From NCBI RefSeq assembly GCF_001544795.2, contig NZ_FCOI02000006.1, positions 212,981 to 276,980 of the forward strand: a stretch of DNA of 64,000 bases. The letters are read 5' to 3'. This stretch comes from Caballeronia temeraria. GTDB taxonomy: Bacteria; Pseudomonadota; Gammaproteobacteria; Burkholderiales; Burkholderiaceae. Numbering within the stretch: the first letter of the stretch is position 1; each line of letters starts with the position of its first letter. Both the position numbers and the translations under genes were made by a program. Below, piece by piece: positions 35,402 to 43,865 of the stretch. A model generated the notes under the pieces. It worked only from the letters and a program-made list of their open reading frames with translations. It was not told where the DNA came from and ran no database searches.

Positions 35402-37087
35402 ATGCAACAACAACCTACTCTCGCTCTCAAGCACATTCAGGTCAGCGTCAATCCCCGCAAGTATTTCGATCCTGCGGAGATGGAAGAGCTCACGGCGTCC
35501 GTGCGCGAGAAAGGCGTCATTCAGCCCGTCATCGTACGAACGCTCGCTGATGGCGGTTACGCCCTCGTTGCCGGCGGCCGTAGATACAAGGCTGCGCTTG
35601 CGGCGCACGGCGACGACTACGAAATCCCTGTCGTGGTCCGGGAGATCGATGAAGCCGAAGCCAAGCAGTTGGCCATCATCGAGAATATCCAGCGTGCTGA
35701 TATGTCGCCGGCGGAAGAAGCGATCGCCGCAGCCGAGCAAGTCGGGCTGTGCAAAGGCGATCGTGACGAAGTCGCGCGTATCTTCGGCTGGTCGCGCGCG
35801 ACGCTCGACAAACGCCTCGCGCTGATGAACTGCAGCACGGGCGTGCTCGATGCGTTGAGCACGCGCCAGATCCTGCTGGGTCACGCCGAGTTGCTGGCGG
35901 CGCTCCCCAAAGAGACGCAGGACAAGCTGCTGCCGGTGATCGTCAAAGAAGGCAAGCCCGTCGCGGAGGTCAAGAAAACCATCGAACAGATCGCCTGTTC
36001 GTTGGCGGCCGCGATCTTCGACAAGGCCAATTGCGCCGGATGCCCGCATAACTCCTCCACTCAGGGCGAGATGTTCGGCGAATCCATTGGTACGGGAAAC
36101 TGCACCAACCGCACCTGCTACAACGAGAAGACCGAAAAGATGCTCGACGCGACGGCTACCGGCCTGCGCGACGAATATCCGGTCGTACGTATCGTGCGTG
36201 CGGGCGACAACCACACGCGCGTGCAACTCTCGGTCGACGGTCCGAAAGGCGTCGGCGAAGAGCAGGCGAAGGCGTGTCACGCGTGCCAGAACTACGGCGC
36301 GGCCGTGAGTGCGCTGCCTGATTCGATCGGCAAGGTCTACAAGGGCCAGTGCTTCGACACAGTCTGCAACATGAAGAAAGTCGCGGCGAACCTGCAAGCT
36401 GTGAAGGCGGCCACGCAGCCAAAAGCGGCCGAGACGGCGCAAGCGGGCAAGAGCGGCGGTAAGTCTGCTTGCAAAGCGGCTCCGATTTCGGCATCGGATG
36501 CGAAGGCCACGGGTGCGAACTCCTCGGTGACGGTCGTGTCCGAGTCGGACCGGATCAAGTCTTATCGCGTGGCGTTGTGGCGTAAAGCCCTGCGTCGTGA
36601 GGTCGGCTCGGATCCCATGCTCGCTCAGCGATATCTCGTTGCGATCGCGCTCTCCGACCAGATGCGCTGTGTCGATCACAAGACGCTCTCGGGCATCTGG
36701 GAAAAGCTCACGCAAGAGCAGATCCCGGCGGGTGACGTGACGAAGGCCGCTGCCGCTACGGCTGCTGCCGAGGACGCACAGATGGCGCACGCCGTGACTG
36801 GCGTCACCATCGCAGCGATCCAGGGTCTCGACGTCCAGTACCTCACGCGTCTGTGCAAGCACCATCGGCTCGATCTCGCGAAGCACTGGAAGCTCTGCAA
36901 GGAGTTTCTGGAGTTGATCACGAAGTCGGAAATGATGGTGGTCGCTGATGAGCTGGGCATCCGTGCCGCACTCGGCGACAACTTCAAGAAGGTCTTCGGA
37001 AAATCCAAGTCGGAAGTCATCGACGCGCTCCTGACCGTCGACGGCTTCGACTACACCGGCAAGATTCCGAAGGTGCTCAAGTTCTAA
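35402..37087 (+). CDS. PRTRC system ParB family protein
   Basis: 561 residues from MQQQPTLAL. The ParB/Srx N-terminal fold is clear: LKHIQVSVNPRKYF, VREKGVIQPVIVR, YALVAGGRRYKAAL and AIIENIQRADMSPAEEA, followed by a helix-turn-helix (IFGWSRATLDKRLALM). The C-terminal part is unlike partition ParB: it has cysteine clusters (NCAGCPHN, GNCTNRTC, ACHACQ) that probably bind zinc, and a long helical end. ParB-related proteins of this kind head PRTRC cassettes on plasmids. No ParA gene is adjacent. Confidence 0.9.
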   Translation: MQQQPTLALKHIQVSVNPRKYFDPAEMEELTASVREKGVIQPVIVRTLADGGYALVAGGRRYKAALAAHGDDYEIPVVVREIDEAEAKQLAIIENIQRADMSPAEEAIAAAEQVGLCKGDRDEVARIFGWSRATLDKRLALMNCSTGVLDALSTRQILLGHAELLAALPKETQDKLLPVIVKEGKPVAEVKKTIEQIACSLAAAIFDKANCAGCPHNSSTQGEMFGESIGTGNCTNRTCYNEKTEKMLDATATGLRDEYPVVRIVRAGDNHTRVQLSVDGPKGVGEEQAKACHACQNYGAAVSALPDSIGKVYKGQCFDTVCNMKKVAANLQAVKAATQPKAAETAQAGKSGGKSACKAAPISASDAKATGANSSVTVVSESDRIKSYRVALWRKALRREVGSDPMLAQRYLVAIALSDQMRCVDHKTLSGIWEKLTQEQIPAGDVTKAAAATAAAEDAQMAHAVTGVTIAAIQGLDVQYLTRLCKHHRLDLAKHWKLCKEFLELITKSEMMVVADELGIRAALGDNFKKVFGKSKSEVIDALLTVDGFDYTGKIPKVLKF

Positions 37088-37130
37088 CCGCGCGGTTCGC
37101 CCGCGCATCGATCGTAGTTTCCATCCTTTA

Positions 37131-37157
37131 TAGACCGCCTTCGGGCGGTCTTTTTTT
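37131..37157 (+). terminator. Intercistronic terminator in the PRTRC operon
   Basis: GACCGCC-TTCG-GGCGGTC followed by TTTTTTT, 18 bp before the start of protein E. Upstream (37094-37112) a CGCGCATCGATC string resembles the leader element. Confidence 0.85.
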
Positions 37158-37174
37158 CGTTCTCAGGAGTTTCC

Positions 37175-37666
37175 ATGTTCGTCGCTATTGAACCGCTCTT
37201 GCGCAATTGCGCAAAGCTCACCCTTTCGTTGCAAATGAAGGGTGATGAAATGATCGTCTGTGTCATGCCGCAAGGCACGGCGAAGGACGCCGCCATGCTT
37301 CAGCCGCTCGCACTTACGGCGACCGCTGCTGAACTCGATGCAGGTTTCGCTGATGCACTCGCGGCCTACACCGGCGCGCATGCGTCGCTGGCCGAGCAAG
37401 TTGCTGCCACGACCGCGATCCTCGAAGCCGCCAAGACGACGCAAGTCGCCAAGGCGACCAAGACGCTCGCGAAGGGCAGCAGCAAACCCGCTTCGCCGGC
37501 TTCCGGTAGATCGAGTGAAGGCGACGGCGACGGCGATGACGACGACAACGATAACGACGCGAACGCGCAAGAGCAAAGCACCGTTCCTGCCGATTCGTCG
37601 GCGGCCGCGTCGGCATCGACGGAACCGGCTAGCACCGGAACCAACCTCGCCTCACTTTTCGACTAA
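37175..37666 (+). CDS. PRTRC system protein E
   Basis: 163 residues. Residues 1-75 are a compact domain (LLRNCAKLTLSLQMKGDEMI...LTATAAELDAGFADAL) matching the family; after that the chain is disordered with an Asp-rich run (GDGDGDDDDNDND) and an Ala/Ser/Thr tail ending NLASLFD. Identified by sequence pattern and by gene order ParB-E-C-F-B-A-ThiF. Its role is not known. Confidence 0.85.
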   Translation: MFVAIEPLLRNCAKLTLSLQMKGDEMIVCVMPQGTAKDAAMLQPLALTATAAELDAGFADALAAYTGAHASLAEQVAATTAILEAAKTTQVAKATKTLAKGSSKPASPASGRSSEGDGDGDDDDNDNDANAQEQSTVPADSSAAASASTEPASTGTNLASLFD

Positions 37667-37675
37667 GGAGCCGTC

Positions 37676-37924
37676 ATGTCCATTTCAGTCGCAAAGCTCA
37701 CGCGCGAGTTTGTCTACAACGGCGTCACGTTCCCCGATCCGGGTCCCACGTTCTCGCCCGACGATGTCCGCGATCTCTACTGCGCGCAGTATCCGGAGCT
37801 GACGACCGCTGCCGTCGACGGGCCGAACTTGGAAGGCGAGGTGATGCGTTTCACGTTCGTGCGCGCGGCGGGTGCCAAGGGTGCTGCTCAGTTTGCCATG
37901 CAGCCCGAAGTCATCCATGCGTAA
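37676..37924 (+). CDS. PRTRC system protein C (small, ubiquitin-like fold suggested)
   Basis: 82 residues: LTREFVYNGVTFPDPGP, SPDDVRDLYCAQYPELTTA, EVMRFTFVRAAGAKG. This is the conserved pattern of the family. Comparative work has assigned the family to a beta-grasp, ubiquitin-like fold; the sequence is compatible (strand-turn-strand, helix, strands) but there is no terminal diglycine. AAGGAG precedes the ATG. Confidence 0.85.
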   Translation: MSISVAKLTREFVYNGVTFPDPGPTFSPDDVRDLYCAQYPELTTAAVDGPNLEGEVMRFTFVRAAGAKGAAQFAMQPEVIHA

Positions 37925-37978
37925 GCGCGATTTGCTCAAGGCCTTGTCCGATCCGGACTTGGCCGTTTCACATCAGCA

Positions 37979-38003
37979 GCCGCCCGACAGGGCGGTTTTT
38001 TTT
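37979..38003 (+). terminator. Intercistronic terminator in the PRTRC operon
   Basis: CCGCCC-GACA-GGGCGG followed by TTTTTTTT, about 20 bp before the start of protein F. Confidence 0.85.
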
Positions 38004-38023
38004 CATGACAAGGAGATCGAGCA

Positions 38024-39172
38024 ATGCTCTTCGATCCTCGTTCGTCTGGTGCAGAGGTCGCTGTCGCAGGAGAGTCATGGCAATCGCGATGCAATCGCGC
38101 TGCCCGACGTCGACCTGCCCATGATTTTCTGAGCTTGCCGGCCATCGGCTCCGATGTTCATACGCGCGCTGATCTGCGCTGGAACGCGGAGAAAGATGTC
38201 GCGTGTCTGATTGCCGAACAGTTCGACTCGGGCGTCCTTCAGGCACGCGATGTTCCCGAATTCAAGGGAGCGGGCGACGCGCTCGCTCACGCATTTTTTG
38301 CGTGGGCCAGGCGTCACACGTCGAAGTTGAAGTGTCTGAACTTCGATTTCGTGCTGTGCGACGTGGCCGCGGTTCGGGAGGTGGCGCAGTATCAAGAGGA
38401 TGGTGTCGATTTTGAGCCTACCTCGCCTCTCTATCTCGGCATCGAGATCACCGGCGAAAACATCCTGGAATTCGGCACACGAGCGGCCGCACTCAGGAAG
38501 GTACATCCGCGGCTGGTGACCACCGCGATGCTGCTGATCAACCGGGCTGCCGGCCGTACGGTCTGGATTCGCACGCCGGACGAGCTTTTGTGCGAATTCT
38601 CTTCGTGGTTCTGGGAGGGCGACCCGGCCGCGACCGACGACGAAGCACGCGAGTGCATGACGGAACGATTCGGCGACGACGAGGGGGAGATCGAGCATTA
38701 CCTTCCCTCCGTCGTACGCGCCGAGCTTTGTCCGGATGACATGGATGTCTTTCGTTGTAAGCGCTCGCGTGGCGGTAGGCAAAGGCTTGTGCATAAGCAC
38801 CCGCTTAGCGTCGCTACGCTGCGTCGGCTTCAGCGGTTCACTTACGGTCCAACCCGTCGTGTCTGCCGCGAACTCGAAAGGCTAAGTTTGATGCTTCGCC
38901 GGTCGAGTAAGAGTCAGTTGTTCAATTGCGCTTATCAACCGCGCTGCGCGTATGCGGCGGCGACCTTGACGGTTCAAAACGACAGACGCGTCGGCGAGTT
39001 GCTCGATTCGCACTACGAGTATCTGTCCAGCGTCGGCGACGGCACCACGTACTACGGCTTCGTGCCGTTTGCCTCTTCCCCCGACGCCATCCGCAAGCAG
39101 TACGCGGACTGGGCCATGGGACTTTCCATTATTGGCCAACTCGATCGCGTCATCGCGTCGCTCGCGGCATAA
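38024..39172 (+). CDS. PRTRC system protein F
   Basis: 382 residues. Long mixed alpha/beta protein with YLGIEITGENILEFG and FVPFASSPDAIRKQYADWAM, and scattered Cys. Recognised by size, position between C and B and general pattern; no catalytic motif was seen. AAGGAGATCGAGCA precedes the ATG. Confidence 0.8.
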   Translation: MLFDPRSSGAEVAVAGESWQSRCNRAARRRPAHDFLSLPAIGSDVHTRADLRWNAEKDVACLIAEQFDSGVLQARDVPEFKGAGDALAHAFFAWARRHTSKLKCLNFDFVLCDVAAVREVAQYQEDGVDFEPTSPLYLGIEITGENILEFGTRAAALRKVHPRLVTTAMLLINRAAGRTVWIRTPDELLCEFSSWFWEGDPAATDDEARECMTERFGDDEGEIEHYLPSVVRAELCPDDMDVFRCKRSRGGRQRLVHKHPLSVATLRRLQRFTYGPTRRVCRELERLSLMLRRSSKSQLFNCAYQPRCAYAAATLTVQNDRRVGELLDSHYEYLSSVGDGTTYYGFVPFASSPDAIRKQYADWAMGLSIIGQLDRVIASLAA

Positions 39173-39188
39173 CACCTGGAGCTTACAT

Positions 39189-39914
39189 ATGAAAGGGCTT
39201 GATATCGGCTCGGATCGCGTCGACGAACTCGCCGCGACGAGCGCAATTTTGTTGTATGGCCGAGAGGAGCGCAGTGCGGTCTACGGCACCGTTCATCCCG
39301 TGCTGCAAGGCAAAGGCGGTCGGGCGACGATCGGAGCGGGTCGGCCGATCGAACGCAAGGCGCTGTTCGAATGCCTGCGCGAGCTGGCAGAGCATGCGGC
39401 GGCGCCGGCCGAGTTTCTGCCTGAGACGGTGCTGTCCGTGTCGCAGCATGCGGTGATGTGGTGGTGCAGACCGGCGATGCGTCGAGTCTTCTTCGAATGT
39501 CCGGAGATCGGGCGGCGCAGTGCGGTCGTGCCGCATCCGGGGTTGGTGTTCCGCGCAGCTTCGAACGGGTTTTCCGTGTTCGCGCTGCAGGAGGCCTGCC
39601 GGCCAACGCCTGAGTCGAAGCTGCACGAACCGCCTTACTTTAACACCTGGGATTTGGGAAAGATCTGCATCGGCTCGGCCCAAGTTCCTCGGCGCGTCGA
39701 TGTGGCTTCGATCGCAGGCTGGGAGAGCGGATTCTTCGAGTCCGCGTTCACCCACCCAAATCACGGCGGCAAACGTGTTTCGCATCGCAACGGCGAGTTC
39801 GCCTTCTGGAAGGAAATGCTCGACGGCAAGTTTGGCGAGCAATTCCCGAAGGAGGTGCTTGTCCCCATGAACCTTACTCTCGCTGAGCTGATTGCCGGCA
39901 AACAAGGAGTCTAA
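39189..39914 (+). CDS. PRTRC system protein B (E2-like)
   Basis: 241 residues from MKGLDIG (GGAGCTTACAT upstream). The C-terminal half shows VVPHPGLVFRA, then EPPYFNTWDLGKICIGS with Cys160 in the place of the catalytic cysteine of ubiquitin E2 enzymes (compare the N-x(n)-G-x-I/V-C-L/I pattern). Published domain analyses place this family with E2-like proteins. If active it would pass a small protein from the ThiF E1-like enzyme to a target. Confidence 0.85.
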   Translation: MKGLDIGSDRVDELAATSAILLYGREERSAVYGTVHPVLQGKGGRATIGAGRPIERKALFECLRELAEHAAAPAEFLPETVLSVSQHAVMWWCRPAMRRVFFECPEIGRRSAVVPHPGLVFRAASNGFSVFALQEACRPTPESKLHEPPYFNTWDLGKICIGSAQVPRRVDVASIAGWESGFFESAFTHPNHGGKRVSHRNGEFAFWKEMLDGKFGEQFPKEVLVPMNLTLAELIAGKQGV

Positions 39915-39916
39915 CG

Positions 39917-40558
39917 ATGAATGCTGGTGATTTGGCGCTTCAGCGCTCTTTTCCGACCGTGATGGTTCCCCGGCGCGAGCCGGTGGCACCGATGGCCGCG
40001 GCCGGTGAGCGGTTGCTCATTGGTGAAAACGGCGTGTATATCGAGATCGATCTGCCGTGGCTGTCGGTCGTACGCCGCGTCGCACATTACTCTGTTCCGA
40101 CCGCAATCCCGTATGGGCAGGTGGTTGAATCGACGGTGCTTCGCTGCGGATCTGTGCCGCCGCATCTGATCGGCGAGTTCGTCGAGACGGCGCGCGCGGC
40201 ACACCCGCTGGAAACGGGCGCGTGGGTGGTCTGGAATGTTCAGACCCAGCAATTTCGTCTGGCTCCGGTCAAGGTTCTCGCACAGGACACCGGCTCGCTC
40301 AAATATGAGCGGCCGGCGCTCTCGCCCGATGAACTGAGGGTAATCGACTGCCACTCGCACGGCGCGCATCCGGCGTTTTTCTCGTCGACTGACAACGAAG
40401 ACGACCGGCATGAGACGAAGTTCGCATTCGTCGTCGGGAACTGCGCCTCGCCGGTGCCGAGCATGGCCTTGCGGCTGTGCGCGAAAGGCATCTTCGAGGA
40501 CGTCGAGCGTGTGCCAAGCAGTTGGTACACGGCCGCGCGTCTGAAGGAGGTCGCATGA
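39917..40558 (+). CDS. PRTRC system protein A (JAMM/MPN+ metalloprotease-like)
   Basis: 213 residues. The C-terminal half has the JAMM motif H146-x-H148-x7-S156-x2-D159 (CHSHGAHPAFFSSTDN), which in other proteins binds the zinc that cleaves isopeptide bonds. The N-terminal part is of unknown fold. Its stop overlaps the ThiF start (ATGA), so the two are coupled. It would be the deconjugating enzyme of the cassette. Confidence 0.85.
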   Translation: MNAGDLALQRSFPTVMVPRREPVAPMAAAGERLLIGENGVYIEIDLPWLSVVRRVAHYSVPTAIPYGQVVESTVLRCGSVPPHLIGEFVETARAAHPLETGAWVVWNVQTQQFRLAPVKVLAQDTGSLKYERPALSPDELRVIDCHSHGAHPAFFSSTDNEDDRHETKFAFVVGNCASPVPSMALRLCAKGIFEDVERVPSSWYTAARLKEVA

Positions 40559-41388
40559 CGACAGCTATCCGTCACGCGCTTCCTTCGCGGATGCTCGAGC
40601 GCGCCTGGAACGTGGTCGTGGTCGGCGCCGGTGGTACAGGCAGCGCGGTGCTTCCAAGCCTCGCGCGCTTGCATCACGCGATGGTCGAACTCGGTCACCC
40701 GGGCGGAATCGACTGCACGGTGTTCGATGACGACACGGTCAGTCCGACCAACGTCGGCCGACAGGGCTTTTATCCGAACGATACGGGCGAGTACAAAGCC
40801 TCGCTCATCGTCAATCGGCTGAACACGCTGATGGGAACCGACTGGCGAGCGCAGACGCGGCGCTTCGGCGCGAGCGAGACGGTCTACAACGTCGATCTGG
40901 TCATTGGTTGCGTGGACACGCGCGCCGCAAGGCATGCGATTGTCCGCGCGGCGGAGCACTCGGGCGTCTACTACCTCGATTGTGGCAACGATACCGATCG
41001 CGGTCAGATCGTGTTCGGGCAGGTCTGCAGCAAGAGTTACGCGAAAAAGAATCCGGAACGCTTGCCGCACGTCGGCGAGTTGTTTCCGGAACTCATCAAC
41101 GCGAAGCTCGATGTGAAAGACGACACACCGTCCTGCTCGATGGCAGAGGCGCTGCGCAAGCAGTCGCTGGTCATCAATCAGGCCATCGCGGTCCAAGCAT
41201 TCAACATGCTCTGGACCATGTTTCGAACTGGCGCAGTGCCGTTCTCGGGCGTGTTCGTGAACCTCGCAACGGGGCGCACGAATCCGATTGCGCTGGACCC
41301 GGCCGTATGGGCGCGCTTTGGCTATACGGTTTCGAAGCCACTTGAAAAGAAAGCCGGCAAACGTCGAAAGACTAAACCGGCTGACTAA
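40555..41388 (+). CDS. PRTRC system ThiF family protein (E1-like)
   Basis: 277 residues. Nucleotide loop VVVGAGGTGSAV (G24-S30), the acidic strand end FDDDTVSPTNVGRQGF with the adenylation residues R69/Q70, LVIGCVDTRAAR, and Cys195 in DDTPSCSMAEA at the position of the E1/ThiF catalytic cysteine. It should adenylate the C-terminus of a small protein. The CxxC zinc pairs of MoeB/ThiF are absent. Ends in a Lys/Arg-rich tail. Confidence 0.9.
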   Translation: MTTAIRHALPSRMLERAWNVVVVGAGGTGSAVLPSLARLHHAMVELGHPGGIDCTVFDDDTVSPTNVGRQGFYPNDTGEYKASLIVNRLNTLMGTDWRAQTRRFGASETVYNVDLVIGCVDTRAARHAIVRAAEHSGVYYLDCGNDTDRGQIVFGQVCSKSYAKKNPERLPHVGELFPELINAKLDVKDDTPSCSMAEALRKQSLVINQAIAVQAFNMLWTMFRTGAVPFSGVFVNLATGRTNPIALDPAVWARFGYTVSKPLEKKAGKRRKTKPAD

Positions 41389-41458
41389 ACGACACCGACT
41401 CTCTTCGGAGAATCGGGTCTCCACCCGTGCCGAAAGGCACTTCTCTATAGGAGCTTGA

Positions 41459-41941
41459 ATGCTTCGTGCAGTTGTAACTCTGGTGCTGTCGCTACTGAAA
41501 GTGGTGACGTATTTGGTCAAACAGTGGAAATCAGCTTGCGTCGGTTTGCTGGTGGGCCTCGGCGTACGCTGGTATCCGCAATCGTGGCCGGGCAGCGAGT
41601 GGCTCGATGCGAAATTCCATCGCATTGCGCATCGTGCTGCGGAGCCTCTGGGCTACCTCATGCTGGCCCTGCTCGCCGTGCTCTTGGCGTCGCTGGTGTA
41701 TCAGCACTTCGCGAAACACGATGGCGGGCGGTCCAGTCGGTTCGTCCGCGCGTGCGACAACGTGCTAACGAAGCGTGTGATGCCGGCCATCGCCGCCGCG
41801 GGCGCCGCAGTGTTTGGTGCGAGTGTTCCGTTCGGTGAGCAAGGCGTCATTTTCGCCGCGTCGTTCATCGTATGGCTCGGCGCGATTCTCTGCTGCCTCC
41901 AGGTGATGGCGGACTACGCCGCGATGCCCAGCAAGTCGTAA
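41459..41941 (+). CDS. Polytopic membrane protein, unknown function
   Basis: 160 residues with about four membrane segments (residues 3-19, 65-82, 108-122, 130-150). It follows the ThiF gene by 70 bp with two hairpins (TCTCTTCGGAGA, GTGCCGAAAGGCAC) in the gap and ATAGGAGCTTGA before the ATG. Probably in the PRTRC operon. Confidence 0.65.
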   Translation: MLRAVVTLVLSLLKVVTYLVKQWKSACVGLLVGLGVRWYPQSWPGSEWLDAKFHRIAHRAAEPLGYLMLALLAVLLASLVYQHFAKHDGGRSSRFVRACDNVLTKRVMPAIAAAGAAVFGASVPFGEQGVIFAASFIVWLGAILCCLQVMADYAAMPSKS

Positions 41942-42031
41942 CTTCTGCGCCCCTGCATGGGGCGGTTTCTCTTCATCCCCAGCGGGTAAGCAGCCCGTTG
42001 GGGCTGCTCCGCGCCATCATCGGAGCAAATC

Positions 42032-43114
42032 ATGAGTTCTTCCATTCTGACCGGCAAGCGTGCGGCTGCGTTTCAAAAGGCCGATGGCGAGTGGATCTAC
42101 GCGCTGTTTGAGCGTGGCTACGAGTCGAACGTCTATCCGCACCAGGACCACTGGTCGGCGGTCGCGCTCGGCAACTATGCCGAGGTCATGCGAAGACTGT
42201 TCTCGCACGCAGCGAGTTGCGAAGGCGGCATGCTCAGAAGCAAGGCTGGCTCAATCAAGCCGGAAAATTTCATCACGTCCTGGCAGCGCGAGTTGGCCAG
42301 GCCGTTCACGCTGCCGGACCAACGAATCACGCTTTCGTCGTCGAGATCGATGTATTCGGCGGTGCCGGAGTCGCAGTTTGAGGACGTTCGGTCGAAGTTG
42401 ATAAGGTCCGGGTTCGAGGCGCAAGCCGACGAACTGGCGACAGGCGGTCTCACCGTCTCGCTGCATGCGGACATCGAACTCCTGCTCTCGATCTATGGCA
42501 ATGCCGGACCGCTCAGCGTGTGGCGGATACTCAAGGAGTACGACACCGGCACCGTGCAGATCGACGTTCCCGTGCCGCTGGCATCGAAGACTGCGATGGA
42601 ACGCATGCCCGAGGTCCGGTGTCATGCGATCGATCGCGATAATCGGTTGATCGCGATCGGCGTCGCGCCGTGGCGGCATGCTGGCTGGCAGTACAACGCC
42701 ATCGGCTCGTTCATCACGGACGTCGTGTATTCGATCGAGATGGAAGCGCCGGGATTCGCGAAGAAGGCGATCCCAGCGTTTCGTGATACGGTGCGCACGG
42801 CGTCCACGGTGCCAGCGGCGACTCGAATCACCGTGACGCGATCGCCTGAGGGCGAGGACAAATGGCGTATTCGATCAGCAGGCGAACTGGCGCAGAGACT
42901 CGGGATGGCTGCCGACGGCGAATCCGCGTCGGATGTGTTTAGCTTTGCATTTGGTGATTTGCTCGGGCGGGAAGACACCGGCCAGTTGCTTTACGGACTG
43001 GGCGGTCTGAGCGATGCCCAGGCGCACTGGGACGTTCCGGTAAGCCGCGAAGGGGTGGCGCCGGACCCAGCGTTCTTCGCGGCAGACGTTCAGCTATCCC
43101 TCTGTCTTGCATAA
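42032..43114 (+). CDS. Hypothetical protein, last gene of the PRTRC operon
   Basis: 360 residues, soluble, mixed alpha/beta, no motif recognised. The ATG at 42032 follows CGGAGCAAATC and leader hairpins (CCCCTGCATGGGG, GCAGCCCGTTGGGGCTGC). A strong bidirectional terminator follows, so the operon most likely ends here. Confidence 0.6.
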   Translation: MSSSILTGKRAAAFQKADGEWIYALFERGYESNVYPHQDHWSAVALGNYAEVMRRLFSHAASCEGGMLRSKAGSIKPENFITSWQRELARPFTLPDQRITLSSSRSMYSAVPESQFEDVRSKLIRSGFEAQADELATGGLTVSLHADIELLLSIYGNAGPLSVWRILKEYDTGTVQIDVPVPLASKTAMERMPEVRCHAIDRDNRLIAIGVAPWRHAGWQYNAIGSFITDVVYSIEMEAPGFAKKAIPAFRDTVRTASTVPAATRITVTRSPEGEDKWRIRSAGELAQRLGMAADGESASDVFSFAFGDLLGREDTGQLLYGLGGLSDAQAHWDVPVSREGVAPDPAFFAADVQLSLCLA

Positions 43115-43124
43115 CCTTTCGACC

Positions 43125-43167
43125 AGCGCCACGCCCCCGGACTTTCGGGGCGTGGCGCTTTCTTTTT
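43125..43167 (+). terminator. Strong terminator ending the PRTRC operon
   Basis: 13-bp stem AGCGCCACGCCCC / GGGGCGTGGCGCT, then TTCTTTTT. Convergent genes meet here. Confidence 0.9.
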
Positions 43168-43735
43168 AAGACCCCAGCAACAGCGGAGTCATATGCCGGA
43201 CGAGCGTCAAAAGTACCGATGGGGGGTTGCTCTTGCTGCAATAAGCATCCATGCCCGCTGCCACGCCTTCGGTCATGACGTCTTCTTCCGGAAGCGAGGT
43301 GTGAGCGATGATAGGGACGAGCCGCATGTGCGCGATCTGCCGTATCGAGCGGCTAAGATCAAATCCGTTCTGGATTGGCATCTCGATATCGAGCACGACG
43401 ACGTGCGGAATCCAGACACCAATGAGCCTGAGGCTCGCCGTTGAGTCGGCGGTTCGAGCCGTGAACCCTTCAGCCTCCAGTACGGCCTGCAGGGCATCCG
43501 CTACGTCGCCGTCGTCGTCGACGATCAGAACGCAGATTGGCGGGGTAACAGGTGCAAAGGCACGAGTGGTCCATAACGGTGGTGTCGATCGGGCGGTGCT
43601 CAGGATGTGAACCTCGGACGTTTCTTTATACGGATGTCCGAAACCTGCGCAACGCCCGTTCCTAAGTTCACCCGTGTCGATGGCCCTCGCGTAACTCGTC
43701 CAGAGCGAGCTCCGCCTCTCGGCGGGCTTCCTCAT
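43166..43735 (-). CDS. Single-domain response regulator (receiver domain), start uncertain
   Basis: The receiver domain covers about residues 66-185: VLIVDDDGDVADAL with the acidic triad, phosphorylated Asp116 in VVLDIEMPIQNG, the Thr/Ser in AHTSLPEE and the Lys in DAYCSKSN. No output domain. The 65 residues before the domain look unnatural in this frame and overlap the upstream gene, so the true start is probably closer to the domain, perhaps a non-ATG codon near 43610. No sensor kinase is seen in the window. Confidence 0.75.
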   Translation of the reverse strand: MRKPAERRSSLWTSYARAIDTGELRNGRCAGFGHPYKETSEVHILSTARSTPPLWTTRAFAPVTPPICVLIVDDDGDVADALQAVLEAEGFTARTADSTASLRLIGVWIPHVVVLDIEMPIQNGFDLSRSIRQIAHMRLVPIIAHTSLPEEDVMTEGVAAGMDAYCSKSNPPSVLLTLVRHMTPLLLGS

Positions 43736-43865
43736 AGCTCGCGCAGGCCCGAGCGGACTGGCGAAGCAATTTCATCCGATGTTCGGTCAAATCCGGAACC
43801 GTGATCGACCAGACCCAGCCGCCGGCGTCGTGTCTCACAGAAATTACTTCCGAAGGCTCATCCAT
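43668..43865 (-). CDS. 65-residue hypothetical protein
   Basis: Starts MDEPSEVISVRHD with AGAGGA 10 bp upstream. A beta hairpin-like start (GGWVWSITVPDLTEH) is followed by a charged helix (SYEEARREAELALDEL). It overlaps both the PP-loop gene and the response-regulator frame. Small regulators of this kind are common; no function assigned. Confidence 0.6.
   Translation of the reverse strand: MDEPSEVISVRHDAGGWVWSITVPDLTEHRMKLLRQSARACASYEEARREAELALDELREGHRHG

Noticed and set aside
35294..37108. 604-residue open frame on the minus strand across the ParB gene
   Set aside because: Arg/His/Leu-rich composition typical of antisense frames in GC-rich coding DNA; the plus-strand ParB homologue is certain.
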